From Mogibacterium timidum ATCC 33093 (GTDB lineage Bacteria > Bacillota > Clostridia > Peptostreptococcales > Anaerovoracaceae), in the NCBI RefSeq assembly GCF_000525775.1, contig NZ_JALU01000005.1, forward strand, positions 59,468 through 123,467: a stretch of DNA of 64,000 nucleotides, written 5' to 3'. Below the pieces are notes generated by a model. It was not told the origin of the DNA, did no database searches, and worked only from the letters and a program-made list of their open reading frames with translations. The translations under genes were made by a program, and so were the position numbers. Positions 44,799 through 54,386 of the stretch are shown here, in pieces. Position 1 is the stretch's first letter. Every line of letters starts with the position of its first letter.

Positions 44799-45260
44799 CT
44801 ATTGCACTTTTTCTTCAGATCGCTTATTAAGTAGCTTTATCCACTTCATTTGTCTGTGCGAGTAAAATGCCTTTGCCCACAAACATACCAATGGTGTTTT
44901 CCATCCTGCCCCAATTTCCACCTCGTCAGTATATTCGGTTTTGATGTCAGCAATTTCTTTAAGAATAATTCGATGATTCCATACGGGGCAAAAAGGATTA
45001 CCCTCATTCGTATAGATGTTATCTATGTTGAATTCCTTGACATTTATAATATGAACACCGAGGTCAATGAAGCCAAACATCTTAAAATCAAAAGAGAAAC
45101 TTCTGCCAGCTTCCCAAACCGGTTCGGTTTGTCCGTCGATGTTTTTAAATGTTGCATAGGGCTTGGCAATATATGCAAGTGTATCAAATCTTTGTAGGAG
45201 TTCAAAAACATTGCTTTGCTTCGCTGGAAAAACGGAAGTCTTTTTAATAGTCATTTTCAT
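44799..45260 (-). CDS. SRPBCC-like (START/polyketide cyclase fold) protein
   Basis: 153 residues starting MTIKKTSVFPAKQSNVFELL, the usual first strand and helix of SRPBCC proteins that bind hydrophobic ligands. WEAGRSFSFDFKMFGFIDLG, EYTDEVEIGAGWKTPLVCLW and a long C-terminal helix with HRQMKWIKLL fit the fold. Ligand unknown. The start is ATG 45260 or, two codons in, ATG 45254. Confidence 0.6.
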   Translation of the reverse strand: MKMTIKKTSVFPAKQSNVFELLQRFDTLAYIAKPYATFKNIDGQTEPVWEAGRSFSFDFKMFGFIDLGVHIINVKEFNIDNIYTNEGNPFCPVWNHRIILKEIADIKTEYTDEVEIGAGWKTPLVCLWAKAFYSHRQMKWIKLLNKRSEEKVQ

Positions 45261-45350
45261 TTATCATTCCTCGTTCCCAAAGCGAGTAATCGCCTCGACA
45301 GATTCAAATTTATCGCCTATACCATAATAATTTCCCAATCATAAACTTCT

Positions 45351-45992
45351 TCATTTATCCCACTTTGAACCTTTTTTACATACATAAAAATCACAACAAT
45401 CCGCACCTGAAGCTAATGTTCCTTGCCTTTTTAGTACACCGCCCGTCATAGCTATAGTCTCATAGTCCATCTTACACATATATGGTATCAATTCCTCATG
45501 ATGTTCCTGTTTGCCCAAGGCGCAAAGCCCACATCTATGATATATAACTGTATATTCATCTTCATCTCTGCCTAAAATAAGTTCCGTGTTCCAATTAAAT
45601 TCACTATCAGAAGCAGAATTTGCAACCTTGTTTTTTTCTATTTTCTTTTTCTGCGTTTTTATATCAAAAGGCTTTTGCTTTTGGAAATTTTTCTTTAACA
45701 TAGGAGCTTCTATTGTAGCACTGACCATTTCTCCAAACTGCTCTTCATTCATTTTCCCTTCCATCGCATCATATACAGATAACCACAACAGTCCACCTGC
45801 AAGAGGTATTCTAAGTGGATTCTTTCTGAAACTGCCTATGTCCGGCGTACGACTAATCATAGCTTTATAGTTCCCTTTAGAAAGTCTTTTAATGCTCTGT
45901 ATGTCAATATCTTCCCAATATTGTTCTATAAATTTGAATATGGTAGGCGATAAAGCATACCACATTATCTTTTCACATAACGAAATTTTCAT
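45351..45992 (-). CDS. L-2-amino-thiazoline-4-carboxylate hydrolase (ATC hydrolase) family protein
   Basis: 213 residues. The C-terminal part is diagnostic of the family: YHRCGLCALGKQEHHEELIP, then MCKMDYETIAMTGG and ASGADCCDFYV. The named enzyme opens the thiazoline ring in bacterial L-cysteine production, but most family members are uncharacterised and occur with small regulators. The N-terminal half (KISLCEKIMWYALSP, IPLAGGLLWLSVYDAM) is typical. It heads a minus-strand group with the SRPBCC-like and membrane genes, about 90 bp apart. Confidence 0.75.
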   Translation of the reverse strand: MKISLCEKIMWYALSPTIFKFIEQYWEDIDIQSIKRLSKGNYKAMISRTPDIGSFRKNPLRIPLAGGLLWLSVYDAMEGKMNEEQFGEMVSATIEAPMLKKNFQKQKPFDIKTQKKKIEKNKVANSASDSEFNWNTELILGRDEDEYTVIYHRCGLCALGKQEHHEELIPYMCKMDYETIAMTGGVLKRQGTLASGADCCDFYVCKKGSKWDK

Positions 45993-46287
45993 GATAACTC
46001 ATACCTTTCTGAATCTTTCAATATATGGTATCGTATCATCTTTGTGTTAATTTTACCATTATCATATTTGCCTATGCTGCAGTTCTTTCATTCCTTCCGT
46101 TCCGCCTGTACTACCTTTAACAGCTTATCTTGAAATGTATCCTTGGCGTTATCCTCCTTTTTTGTGTGTCTATATATCCCAAATTTACAGTTGATATTAT
46201 GCTACCCATGGAGGAGGGCAACGGATGGCAGGAGTTATCTATATCAGGAGTGATATGCAGAAAATGTTCATGAGACATATTTTGTAG
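45993..46287. other. Intergenic stretch without a recognisable gene
   Basis: It separates the minus-strand group from msrAB. GGAGGAGGGCAACGGATGGCAGG near 46210 looks like a ribosome-binding site, but the frames behind it stop within 25 codons. Nothing else is supported. Confidence 0.4.
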
Positions 46288-46315
46288 TTGCAACTGCACG
46301 GTAATAGTATATAAT
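46288..46315 (+). promoter_or_regulatory. Promoter of msrAB
   Basis: TTGCAA (46288-46293), 16-bp spacer, TATAAT (46310-46315), 83 bp before the ATG. Confidence 0.6.
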
Positions 46316-46397
46316 TAAATTGCACACAAGATAATTGAAGGCCCAAGCAATGCTGTTACCATAGCTTGGGCGAACGAATCTATATAGGGAGGCGATC

Positions 46398-47381
46398 ATG
46401 AACAGAAATATATATTTTGCCGGTGGATGCTTCTGGGGCACCGAAAGAGTATTTAAGGAAATCCCCGGCGTTGTTGATACAACGGTAGGATACGCGAATG
46501 GAACCGTTGAGTACCCATCATACGAACAGGTGTGTAGGAATGAAACCGGACACAGAGAGGCAGTCAGGGTTGTGTATGATTCAGACAGGCTGTCTCTGGA
46601 GAAACTGACTCACGCTTTCTTCCTTGTCATCGATCCTACACTCGAAAACAGACAGGGCAACGATATTGGCACACAGTACCAGACCGGTATCTACTATGAG
46701 GATGAACAGGATTTGCCTGTTCTGACAAAGGTGTTTGAACAGCAGAGAGCTCAACACGATGAGTTTCATGTGGAATTAAGTCCGCTCTCGGCATTTTATG
46801 ATGCTGAAGAGTATCATCAGGACTATCTGGATAAAAATCCCGGCGGTTACTGCCATATTACGAACTATGAGCTTGAAGAGGTTAGGGCATTATTCGCAGC
46901 TGAAGCTGCAGAGATCGGCGAGGAGCCGAAGGATGAACTGTATGCATCCGATGAAACCGAGGAAGAGCTGTTCGATCGCATCGGACCGTCAGCTTATGAC
47001 GTGGTGCGTAAGGCAGGGACAGAGCGAGCATTCTCGGGTGAATACGATGATTTTTTTGAAAAAGGAATTTACGTAGATATTGTCAGCGGTGAGCCGCTAT
47101 TCGTGTCGACGGATAAGTATAACTCGGGGTGCGGCTGGCCTGCATTTACAAGGCCTATCGGAGAGGAACACGTGGTATACAATAGAGATACGTCGTTTGG
47201 CATGGAGCGTGTTGAAGTCAGGAGCAAGGGCGCAAATTCACATCTCGGTCATGTCTTTCATGACGGGCCGGCAGACCGGGGCGGCATGAGATATTGCATC
47301 AATTCTGTGGCTTTACGATTTGTTCCGGTTGATGATATGGAAGCAGAGGGATACGGCGATCTCGTTGAGCTGGTGCGCTAA
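46398..47381 (+). CDS. msrAB: Fused methionine sulfoxide reductase MsrA-MsrB
   Basis: A 327-residue two-domain enzyme. The MsrA part (about 1-170) has the catalytic [11 protein letters not shown] and ends in the GGYCHIT segment. The MsrB part (about 190-327) has [13 protein letters not shown] and the catalytic Cys in [15 protein letters not shown]. Together they reduce both S and R epimers of methionine sulfoxide, protecting this anaerobe from oxidants. The order A then B with a short acidic linker is usual for Firmicutes fusions. GGGAGGCG precedes the ATG. Confidence 0.96.
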   Translation: MNRNIYFAGGCFWGTERVFKEIPGVVDTTVGYANGTVEYPSYEQVCRNETGHREAVRVVYDSDRLSLEKLTHAFFLVIDPTLENRQGNDIGTQYQTGIYYEDEQDLPVLTKVFEQQRAQHDEFHVELSPLSAFYDAEEYHQDYLDKNPGGYCHITNYELEEVRALFAAEAAEIGEEPKDELYASDETEEELFDRIGPSAYDVVRKAGTERAFSGEYDDFFEKGIYVDIVSGEPLFVSTDKYNSGCGWPAFTRPIGEEHVVYNRDTSFGMERVEVRSKGANSHLGHVFHDGPADRGGMRYCINSVALRFVPVDDMEAEGYGDLVELVR

Positions 47382-47469
47382 TATGAGCGAGGATACCGGG
47401 AATCAGACACATTGCTTTTGATGAATACGATAGTGTCAACTGATCTATGAATACAGAGAGGGTGAATAC

Positions 47470-47829
47470 ATGAAGATTTTATTTAATGAATATCCAAAGT
47501 GCAGCACTTGCAAAAAGGCTAAGAAGTGGCTCGACGACCATGAAATCAGGTATGATGACAGGCACATTGTCGAAAATAATCCCAGCAAGGATGAACTCAA
47601 GGAGTGGCTCGCAAAGAGCAATAAGCCGGTGCGCAAGTTCTTCAACACCAGCGGCCGGCTGTACAGAGAACTCGGACTTAGGGATAAGCTGGATTCGATG
47701 AGTGAGGATGAGCAGCTGGAGGTCCTGGCTTCTGACGGAATGCTGATCAAGAGGCCGCTAGTCGTGGGAGATGACTTTGTACTGTCCGGCTTCAGAGAGA
47801 AGGAGTGGGAGAGACAGTTCAAAAGTTAG
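47470..47829 (+). CDS. ArsC/Spx family thioredoxin-fold protein
   Basis: 119 residues with the N-terminal YPKCSTCKKAKKWL (CxxC), then KPVRKFFNTSGRLYRELGLR, and a C-terminal LIKRPLVVGDD strand, all standard for the YffB/ArsC-related family. Members are glutathione- or thioredoxin-linked reductases or, for Spx, RNA polymerase regulators. The length is that of Spx, but Spx-specific Gly52 contacts cannot be judged by eye. It lies 88 bp behind msrAB, compatible with a shared redox role. Confidence 0.85.
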   Translation: MKILFNEYPKCSTCKKAKKWLDDHEIRYDDRHIVENNPSKDELKEWLAKSNKPVRKFFNTSGRLYRELGLRDKLDSMSEDEQLEVLASDGMLIKRPLVVGDDFVLSGFREKEWERQFKS

Positions 47830-47846
47830 TTTGTCGACAGCATTTA

Positions 47847-47872
47847 ATGGCCCGGTGACGGGCTATTTTTTG
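47847..47872 (+). terminator. Terminator with GTGA tetraloop
   Basis: An 8-bp stem (47847-47854 with 47859-47866) closed by GTGA and followed by T6, a textbook intrinsic terminator. Confidence 0.85.
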
Positions 47873-47948
47873 TTTGCCGCTAAACCGGACAGCACAATGT
47901 GTGGTACAATGGGTTAATTTATATTGACACAGATAAAGGGGTATTTAG

Positions 47949-49673
47949 ATGTCGGAAAGCTATACAGGTAAGATTAATCGAAAATTGCAACGCAAACAGA
48001 AAATTATCCGAGCGGCTGCGGGCAAATGCAAGGCAGACCTGGTACTCAAAAACGCGACATACGTAAGCGTCTTCTCGGGCGAGCTGCGGAAGGCGGATAT
48101 TGCTGTTGCTGCCGGTCTGATAGTCGGGATAGGAGATTACGAGGGAGAGCGCGAGATTGATATGACTGACAAGATCGTGTGCCCGGGCTTCCTTGATGCG
48201 CACATCCACCTCGAGAGCGCTCTCGTGTCACCGACAGAATTTATAAGGGCGGTTCTTCCGCATGGAACTACAACTGTAATCGCAGATCCACACGAGATTG
48301 CAAATGTCATGGGTACCGATGGCATCGAATACATGCTGCAGGCAACGGAGAGGCTTCCGATAGACGTTAGATTCATGCTCCCTTCGTGTGTGCCGGCAAC
48401 TCCGCTGGATGAATCCGGTGCAACGCTTGATTATAGAGCTATCGACAGCTTTTACGACCATCCTAGGGTGCAGGGACTTGCCGAAATGATGAATTATGTA
48501 GGCACAGTAGCTGCCGGCGAACAGGTGGTTGAGAAAATCGTTGCTGCACAGGCGCACCACAAAAAGATAGATGGGCATGCACCGGGACTTAGGGGTAAAG
48601 CTCTAAATGCCTATGTCGCTGCAGGCGTGTATTCCGATCATGAGTGCGCTACCGCAGAAGAGGCGATAGAGAAGCTGGAGATGGGTCAGGTAATAATGAT
48701 TAGAGAGGGCACAGCTGCTCACAATCTGGAGGCGTTGATGCCGCTGCTGACAGACAAATATGCAGACAGATGCATGTTCTGCACAGATGACAAGCACCCC
48801 TCCGATCTGCTGGAGAAGGGGCATATAGATTACATCATCAAGCGTGCTATAGAGATGGGGGCAGACCCAATCCTGGCTGTAAAGGTTGCCAGCACCAATG
48901 CGGCGCGATATTTCAGGCTCAATAACAGAGGTGCAATCGCTCCCGGGTATTTGGCGGATTTCGTCATAATAGATAATTTTGAAGATTTTAATGTAGAGCA
49001 GGTGTTAAAGAAGGGCAGGCTGATGTACGATAACGGCAAGCTCAAGACCTTCCCGTCACCTGAGGTTGACGAGTTCCTGGCTTCGAGAGCGCACAACACC
49101 TTTAAGGTCGATAAGCTCACCTCAAAGGCATTTAAAATAGATAGGCCTAGAGGGGTGCTCGGAATGATGCCCGGAGAGCTGATGACTACAGATGAGGGAT
49201 ATGCGACCGGTGTTGATGTCGATGCGGATATCCTCAAGATTGCAGTTGTCGAGAGGCACAACTACACGGGACACATCGGAATTGGATACATCAAGGGCTA
49301 TGGGCTTAAGAGCGGCGCAGTAGCAACCAGTATTTCGCATGATTCCCACAATATAATCGTAGTCGGGACGAACGACAGCGATATGGCAGATGCGGTTAAT
49401 CACATAGCTGAAAACGATGGTGGAATCACCGTATATGATAATGGCAGGTGCATCGGAGATGTGCAGCTTGCAATCGCCGGGCTGATGAGCGATGCGCCGC
49501 TTGTAGATGTCAACAGGGCGCTGGAGACGGCTAAAGAGAAAGCTTTTGGGCTGGGTATAAATCGCAGCATCGATCCGTTCATGACTCTTTCGTTCATGAG
49601 CTTGCCGGTAATTCCTAAGCTCAGACTCACGACACGCGGTGTATTCGACGTGGAAAGTCAGAGCTACGTATAG
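47949..49673 (+). CDS. ade: Adenine deaminase
   Basis: A 574-residue amidohydrolase of the Ade family. Metal site: DAHIHLESALVSP; also HGTTTVIADPHEIANVMG, DGHAPGL with the catalytic His, and CTDDKHPSDLLEKGHIDYI. The C-terminal beta domain (GVLGMMPGELMTTDEGY; TSISHDSHNIIVVGTNDSDM) distinguishes Ade from other cyclic amidohydrolases. It converts adenine to hypoxanthine plus ammonia in purine salvage or purine fermentation. ATG 47949 with AAAGGGG upstream. Monocistronic, following a terminator. Confidence 0.95.
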   Translation: MSESYTGKINRKLQRKQKIIRAAAGKCKADLVLKNATYVSVFSGELRKADIAVAAGLIVGIGDYEGEREIDMTDKIVCPGFLDAHIHLESALVSPTEFIRAVLPHGTTTVIADPHEIANVMGTDGIEYMLQATERLPIDVRFMLPSCVPATPLDESGATLDYRAIDSFYDHPRVQGLAEMMNYVGTVAAGEQVVEKIVAAQAHHKKIDGHAPGLRGKALNAYVAAGVYSDHECATAEEAIEKLEMGQVIMIREGTAAHNLEALMPLLTDKYADRCMFCTDDKHPSDLLEKGHIDYIIKRAIEMGADPILAVKVASTNAARYFRLNNRGAIAPGYLADFVIIDNFEDFNVEQVLKKGRLMYDNGKLKTFPSPEVDEFLASRAHNTFKVDKLTSKAFKIDRPRGVLGMMPGELMTTDEGYATGVDVDADILKIAVVERHNYTGHIGIGYIKGYGLKSGAVATSISHDSHNIIVVGTNDSDMADAVNHIAENDGGITVYDNGRCIGDVQLAIAGLMSDAPLVDVNRALETAKEKAFGLGINRSIDPFMTLSFMSLPVIPKLRLTTRGVFDVESQSYV

Positions 49674-49843
49674 GGCTTAGTATGAGATTGCGATTATAAT
49701 CCACAATAGTGAACAGTATATGGCGGTGTTTATTTATCTTAATCCTCCTGATGATACTTACCTGTATCGCTATATGGTAGAACGTAATATAGTAGTAATA
49801 TAGTCGCAGCAGAATTGTTCAAAAGCTGCATGCAGAATTAATT

Positions 49844-51376
49844 ATGCAAAATAAAAATGGAATGGATAAAAGCGAACAGAAATTGATAACTGCACTGGCA
49901 GAAAAAATAGCGGAGCTCGGAGGTAGAGCCTATTATGTGGGTGGCTACGTCCGAGACCGGGTGATGGAGCTTCCGGTCAAGGACGTTGACATTGAGGTGC
50001 ATGGAATTGCAGCAGCGGTTTTAGAATCTGCACTGGGAGAGCTGGGAAAGCCGCTCAGCTTTGGTTCCTCATTTGGAGTATATTCTCTGGCAGGGCATGA
50101 CATAGACATAGCTCTGCCTCGGGCTGAGCGGCCCACCGGAGCCGGACACAGGGATTTTGAGATTCAGATCGATCCGTTTATCGGTATCGGGGAGGCAGCA
50201 CGGCGGCGCGATTTCACCATGAACGCGCTGATGCAGGATGTCCTGACTGGTGAAATCGCGGATCCATATGGCGGAGTGGATGATATACGAAACCGAATTA
50301 TCCGCCATATCGACGATAGGAAATTCGGTGAGGATCCACTCCGTGCCTTACGTGCTGCCCAATTCGCAGCCAGATTCGGATTCCGGATCGCGCCTTCCAC
50401 GATTGCAATCTGCAGAGCGCTCGATCTGACCCATCTGTCCTCCGAGCGCGTCGAGCTGGAGATGAAGAAGGCGCTCCTGGAATCCCGCCAACCTTCCCGC
50501 TTTTTTGAATCGATCAGAGAGATGGATCAGCTGGGATTCTGGTTCAGGGAGCTGCAGCAGCTCATAGGACTGGAACAGAATCCGGCTTTTCATCCGGAAG
50601 GGGACGTCTGGACCCATACCATGCAGGTGCTGGACAGAGCGTCCCGCTTCCGGTTCTATGCGAGTGACCCATACGCGTTCATGCTGCTGGCTTTGACTCA
50701 TGATTTCGGCAAGATTACGACTACCGAATTCGTCAATGGCGCTATTCACGCGTATGGTCACGAGCTGCAAGGAGCAGAAATCGCGGAGCGATTTCTGGAC
50801 CGCATCTGCCATTACAAATACGTCAAGAAATATATAAGGAACATGATTCCCAACCACATGCGTCCCAACAAATTGGCAGAGGTCAGGTCTGCAGTCAAAA
50901 AGACCAATCGCATGTTCGACGATGCAGCTGCACCGGCCGATCTCATCTATTTTGCTATCTGCGATAAGCCGAGATTGCCGCACTTATCCGATGCAGATCA
51001 AACTGATGGCGAAGGGAGGCAGGTTACCCTCTCAGCTGAGCTCATGCAGCAAATATCAGAAACTGATATTACGGGACATGCAGGAAATATATCTGAGGGT
51101 AATCTCGCCGGTGAATCGGAAAATGAAAATCCGGAAAAGAAGCGCGAGCAGGAGCGTATAGATTTCCTGTTTGAACGCCTCGAGCTCTATAGCGAGATGA
51201 TGGCCAAGCCGCATGTTACAGGTAAGGATTTGATTGCGGCCGGAATCCGGCCGGGAGAGGATTTTGGACAGCTACTGGATTATGCGCACAAGCTCAGGCT
51301 GGCAGGTATTCCTAAGGAGAATGCACTCAAGCAGACACTTGCGTATGCGAGAAAGCAGCAGAGACACAAAAATTAG
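49844..51376 (+). CDS. cca: CCA tRNA nucleotidyltransferase with HD domain
   Basis: A 510-residue class II polymerase-beta-like nucleotidyltransferase. GGYVRDRVM and the catalytic DVDIEV lie near the N-terminus; ARRRDFTMNAL and DPLRALRAAQFAARFGF bind nucleotide and tRNA. A C-terminal HD phosphohydrolase region carries ALTHDFGK (about 285). It adds or repairs the 3' CCA of tRNAs. Residues about 385-430 form an acidic insertion. No strong ribosome-binding site is seen before ATG 49844; ATG 49862 (MDKSEQK) is an alternative. Confidence 0.9.
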   Translation: MQNKNGMDKSEQKLITALAEKIAELGGRAYYVGGYVRDRVMELPVKDVDIEVHGIAAAVLESALGELGKPLSFGSSFGVYSLAGHDIDIALPRAERPTGAGHRDFEIQIDPFIGIGEAARRRDFTMNALMQDVLTGEIADPYGGVDDIRNRIIRHIDDRKFGEDPLRALRAAQFAARFGFRIAPSTIAICRALDLTHLSSERVELEMKKALLESRQPSRFFESIREMDQLGFWFRELQQLIGLEQNPAFHPEGDVWTHTMQVLDRASRFRFYASDPYAFMLLALTHDFGKITTTEFVNGAIHAYGHELQGAEIAERFLDRICHYKYVKKYIRNMIPNHMRPNKLAEVRSAVKKTNRMFDDAAAPADLIYFAICDKPRLPHLSDADQTDGEGRQVTLSAELMQQISETDITGHAGNISEGNLAGESENENPEKKREQERIDFLFERLELYSEMMAKPHVTGKDLIAAGIRPGEDFGQLLDYAHKLRLAGIPKENALKQTLAYARKQQRHKN

Positions 51377-51379
51377 ACA

Positions 51380-51409
51380 GAAAAAATGCGCTAGCACACA
51401 GCTAACGCG
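51380..51409 (-). terminator. Terminator for the minus-strand nucleotidyltransferase
   Basis: GCGCTAGC/GCTAACGCGC stem with one mismatch and a short ACACA loop. On the minus strand it is followed by ATTTTTTC, 40 bp past the nucleotidyltransferase stop. It may also serve the convergent cca gene. Confidence 0.6.
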
Positions 51410-51449
51410 CGGGTTATAAGACAAAACGTTTGTAGTTTTGTAATCTAAG

Positions 51450-52355
51450 CTACCACAGCTCAACAGGATACTGCCCATCCTTTTTCATCTCTCTGAACTT
51501 AGCGATGACCTCATCCTTGTCTTCCTTATATGTAACGCCGAACCATCTGTCGCTCGACTGCAGGACAGCGACAGTAGCTCTGTCAGCCTTGACCTCCCTG
51601 TCGATGCAGTAAGGCAGGAAGTACTCTCCCTTCATAGGGTTCTGCTCGAGGATGCTATCCAATGCATCGGGGAAGCCGTCCATCATAATCTTGAGAAACT
51701 CAGCTCCAAATCCCCAGAGATTCATCGATACCGAGTGGCCATCCGGAATATCATGCCTAATGCCCTTGGTGTTAGTTGCGCGGATAACCCCGTCCGGCTC
51801 ACGGATGACTTCCGAATGCTCCTCGATATCCGACAGGAAACCGTCTGTAACCTCGCACAATCCGCGGGAAACGGACCCGTTTGCGGATAGCGTGTTCTCT
51901 ATTTTGAAGCCGACCATGCAGTGGTGAGTAGCATCGGCAGACTCGCTGAGGAACTTGTGTATCTTCGCGAAAGCCTCTTTGCCATAATAATCGTCGGCAT
52001 TGATAACTGCAAAAGGAGCGTTGATGTAGTCTCTGGCGGCCAGTACAGCATGGCCGGTGCCCCAGGGCTTTGTTCTGCCTTCAGGAACTGAGTAGCCTGC
52101 AGGCAGGTCGTCAAGATCCTGGATGGCATAGTAGGTCTCAAACAGCTTGCCTGCTCTACCTTCGATGTGAGCTTTGAACTGTTCTTTAAAATCAGCCTTG
52201 ATTATAAACGCGACCCTCCGAAATCCCGCATGATATGCGTCATACAGAGAGAAATCCATGATGATGTCGCCCTCATCTGTTATAGGATCGATTTGCTTAG
52301 GGCCGCCATAGCGGCTGCCCATTCCTGCCGCCATTATCACTAGAATAGGTTCCAT
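51450..52355 (-). CDS. Sugar-phosphate nucleotidyltransferase family protein
   Basis: 301 residues of the NTP_transferase fold. The N-terminal nucleotide-binding motif is VIMAAGMGSRYGGPKQ; NADDYYGKEAF holds the metal-binding Asp; GTGHAVLAARD is the base-contact loop; MNLWGFGAEFL and DRWFGVTYKED close the site. It resembles proteins annotated as nucleotidyltransferase or UTP-glucose-1-phosphate uridylyltransferase, but lacks the full GalU signature, so the sugar is unknown. Its ATG overlaps the gltX stop (TAATG), so the two are co-translated. Confidence 0.85.
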   Translation of the reverse strand: MEPILVIMAAGMGSRYGGPKQIDPITDEGDIIMDFSLYDAYHAGFRRVAFIIKADFKEQFKAHIEGRAGKLFETYYAIQDLDDLPAGYSVPEGRTKPWGTGHAVLAARDYINAPFAVINADDYYGKEAFAKIHKFLSESADATHHCMVGFKIENTLSANGSVSRGLCEVTDGFLSDIEEHSEVIREPDGVIRATNTKGIRHDIPDGHSVSMNLWGFGAEFLKIMMDGFPDALDSILEQNPMKGEYFLPYCIDREVKADRATVAVLQSSDRWFGVTYKEDKDEVIAKFREMKKDGQYPVELW

Positions 52356-54031
52356 TATTTTCCACCTTCTATCTGTCTGTTGATTCTGCTTCTAACCATC
52401 TCTTCGCCCATAATCTGCTGGATTGCCCATACGTCAGGAGACTGAGCCCGCCCAACTATCGCCAGCCTGATGACTGTGCTGACGTGACCGACATGGCCCT
52501 TGTAGTCATCAGGAGTTTTCTTGTAATCCTTAGGCTTTGCAGCGTATCCGAGGTCGGTAGCTATTGCTCTAATCTTGTTGAACCAGTCCTCCTGCGAATC
52601 GCTGTGATCGTATGTCGATAGGTAAGCTTCCAGGATAGCCCTCTGATCTGCAGCAGCCTCGGCCGGCAGCTCATCTACGACCTTGAAGCTCTTATCGTAG
52701 AAATAGCTGATGAAGTCCATGATCTGTCTGGCATATACGAGATCCTTACGGGGCTTCTTGTCACCTCTGCCGAGGTCGAGTATCCGAGTCAGGAGATTCA
52801 TATCTTCAAATACGTATTCGTATTCAGGTGCGAACTCACCGGACCAGGACTTTAGGAACTCAGCGATCTCGGCAGCAGGGATATGCAGCATAGTATCCTT
52901 GCTGACGTCGTTAAGCTTATCCAGATCGAACAGCGCACCTGAATTGCTCATCTTCTCAGCTGTGAACTTGAATTCATCAATGTCAGCTTCAGGGTTCTCC
53001 ATTCTCCACTCCTCATAGTTGGAATTGAGAATTGTGAGCAGGTACTCCCTGACAGCAGCAGGATGGTAGCCCTGATCTCTGTAATAGCCGAGAGACAGCT
53101 CCGGATCCTTGCGTTTTGACAGCTTGCGCTTGTTGCCGTCCTCGCCTAGCTTCATGAGCTGTGCGGTGTGGCAGTAGACTGGAAGCTCAAATCTCAGCTT
53201 GTCAAAGAGCTCAACATGTATAGGGAGTGAAGGCAGCCATTCCTCGCCGCGGACGACGTGAGTAGTTCTCATAAGGTGGTCATCGACAGCGTGTGCAAAA
53301 TGATATGTAGGGATACCGGTAGTCTTGACGATTACTATATCCTGAAAATTCTCCGGCACGTCGAGAGTCCCGCGAATACCGTCAGTAACTTTATTTCTCT
53401 TAATCTCATCGCCGACAGCATTAGGAACGCCGTCCGACCTAAGTCTGATTACAAAAGGATCACCGGCCTCGATGTGCTGAGCCACTATCTGCTCTATCTC
53501 AGGATCCTTGTGCCAATCTCTGTATTTAGACCAGCCTGCGTAGACTCCGGGTGCAAGCTTCTGCTGCTCCTGCTGTTCTCTGATAGTGCTGATCTCGTCT
53601 TCCGTGAGGAAGCAAGGGTAAGCTTTGCCTTCAGCGATCAGCTTCTTGGCATAAAATCTATATATATCGCCGCGGTGGCTCTGCGTGTAGTCGCCGTATT
53701 TTCCGATGTCGCCGTGCTTGGTAACGCCCTCATCAAACTCGATGCCGAAAAAAGCGAGCGATGAGATGATAGTCTCAACGGCATTTTCAACATATCTCTT
53801 GTCGTCAGTGTCTTCGATTCTAAGGAAAAAGACGCCGTTACTCTGGTGGGCCAGCCTCTCGTCAACAAAGGCGCCATACAGGTTGCCAAGGTGAATAAAG
53901 CCTGTAGGGCTTGGACCGAGTCTGGTAACCTTAGCTCCCTCTGCGAGATCGCGATGCGGATACATGGCCTCATAGTCAGTATCATTAGCAATCTCAGGAT
54001 AAATGAGTTCGCTGAGTTCAATTGAATTCAT
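52355..54031 (-). CDS. gltX: Glutamyl-tRNA synthetase
   Basis: A 558-residue class I synthetase: GPSPTGFIHLGNLYGAF (HIGH motif), FFLRIEDTDDKRYVENA, HVVRGEEWLPSLPIHV, and the KMSKS-type GNKRKLSKRKDPE. The C-terminal anticodon-binding part ends with LAIVGRAQSPDVWAI. It is longer than the 480-500 residues of many bacterial enzymes, as in several clostridial GltX. GGGAGGAAT precedes the ATG. Whether it is discriminating or also charges tRNA-Gln cannot be told; no gatCAB is in view. Confidence 0.95.
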   Translation of the reverse strand: MNSIELSELIYPEIANDTDYEAMYPHRDLAEGAKVTRLGPSPTGFIHLGNLYGAFVDERLAHQSNGVFFLRIEDTDDKRYVENAVETIISSLAFFGIEFDEGVTKHGDIGKYGDYTQSHRGDIYRFYAKKLIAEGKAYPCFLTEDEISTIREQQEQQKLAPGVYAGWSKYRDWHKDPEIEQIVAQHIEAGDPFVIRLRSDGVPNAVGDEIKRNKVTDGIRGTLDVPENFQDIVIVKTTGIPTYHFAHAVDDHLMRTTHVVRGEEWLPSLPIHVELFDKLRFELPVYCHTAQLMKLGEDGNKRKLSKRKDPELSLGYYRDQGYHPAAVREYLLTILNSNYEEWRMENPEADIDEFKFTAEKMSNSGALFDLDKLNDVSKDTMLHIPAAEIAEFLKSWSGEFAPEYEYVFEDMNLLTRILDLGRGDKKPRKDLVYARQIMDFISYFYDKSFKVVDELPAEAAADQRAILEAYLSTYDHSDSQEDWFNKIRAIATDLGYAAKPKDYKKTPDDYKGHVGHVSTVIRLAIVGRAQSPDVWAIQQIMGEEMVRSRINRQIEGGK

Positions 54032-54149
54032 ATTATTCCTCCCGCATTCTAATCAAATTAGCTACTTAAGTGTACCACATATTATGGTATAATACATTCT
54101 GAATATTAATCTGAAAATTTATGCATTAGCGGTGGGAGGAAATGTCCGT

Positions 54150-54377
54150 ATGATATTATTCAAATACATATTGGCGCTGCTCCTTACGATTCCGATGGGC
54201 GCGCTGGGACTATATCTGTTTAACGAGTACTTTGATATTATCAATGGCAAGAAGCAGGCTAGACAGGCCGCTAAGGCTCGCAAGGAAGCAGAGCGAAGGA
54301 AGGCTCGCGAGAGAGGCTTCACGATTCATATTCCGGATCCTGTAATAGATGAGGCGAAGGACAACACACGTAGATAA
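54150..54377 (+). CDS. Small membrane protein upstream of tmk
   Basis: 75 residues from ATG 54150: one N-terminal transmembrane helix (FKYILALLLTIPMGALGLYLF) and a cytoplasmic, highly charged helix (KKQARQAAKARKEAERRKAR). Not recognised beyond resemblance to short anchored proteins of unknown function. GGGAGG lies upstream. It ends 9 bp before thymidylate kinase, so it probably leads that operon. Confidence 0.65.
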   Translation: MILFKYILALLLTIPMGALGLYLFNEYFDIINGKKQARQAAKARKEAERRKARERGFTIHIPDPVIDEAKDNTRR

Positions 54378-54386
54378 GGTGGTGAC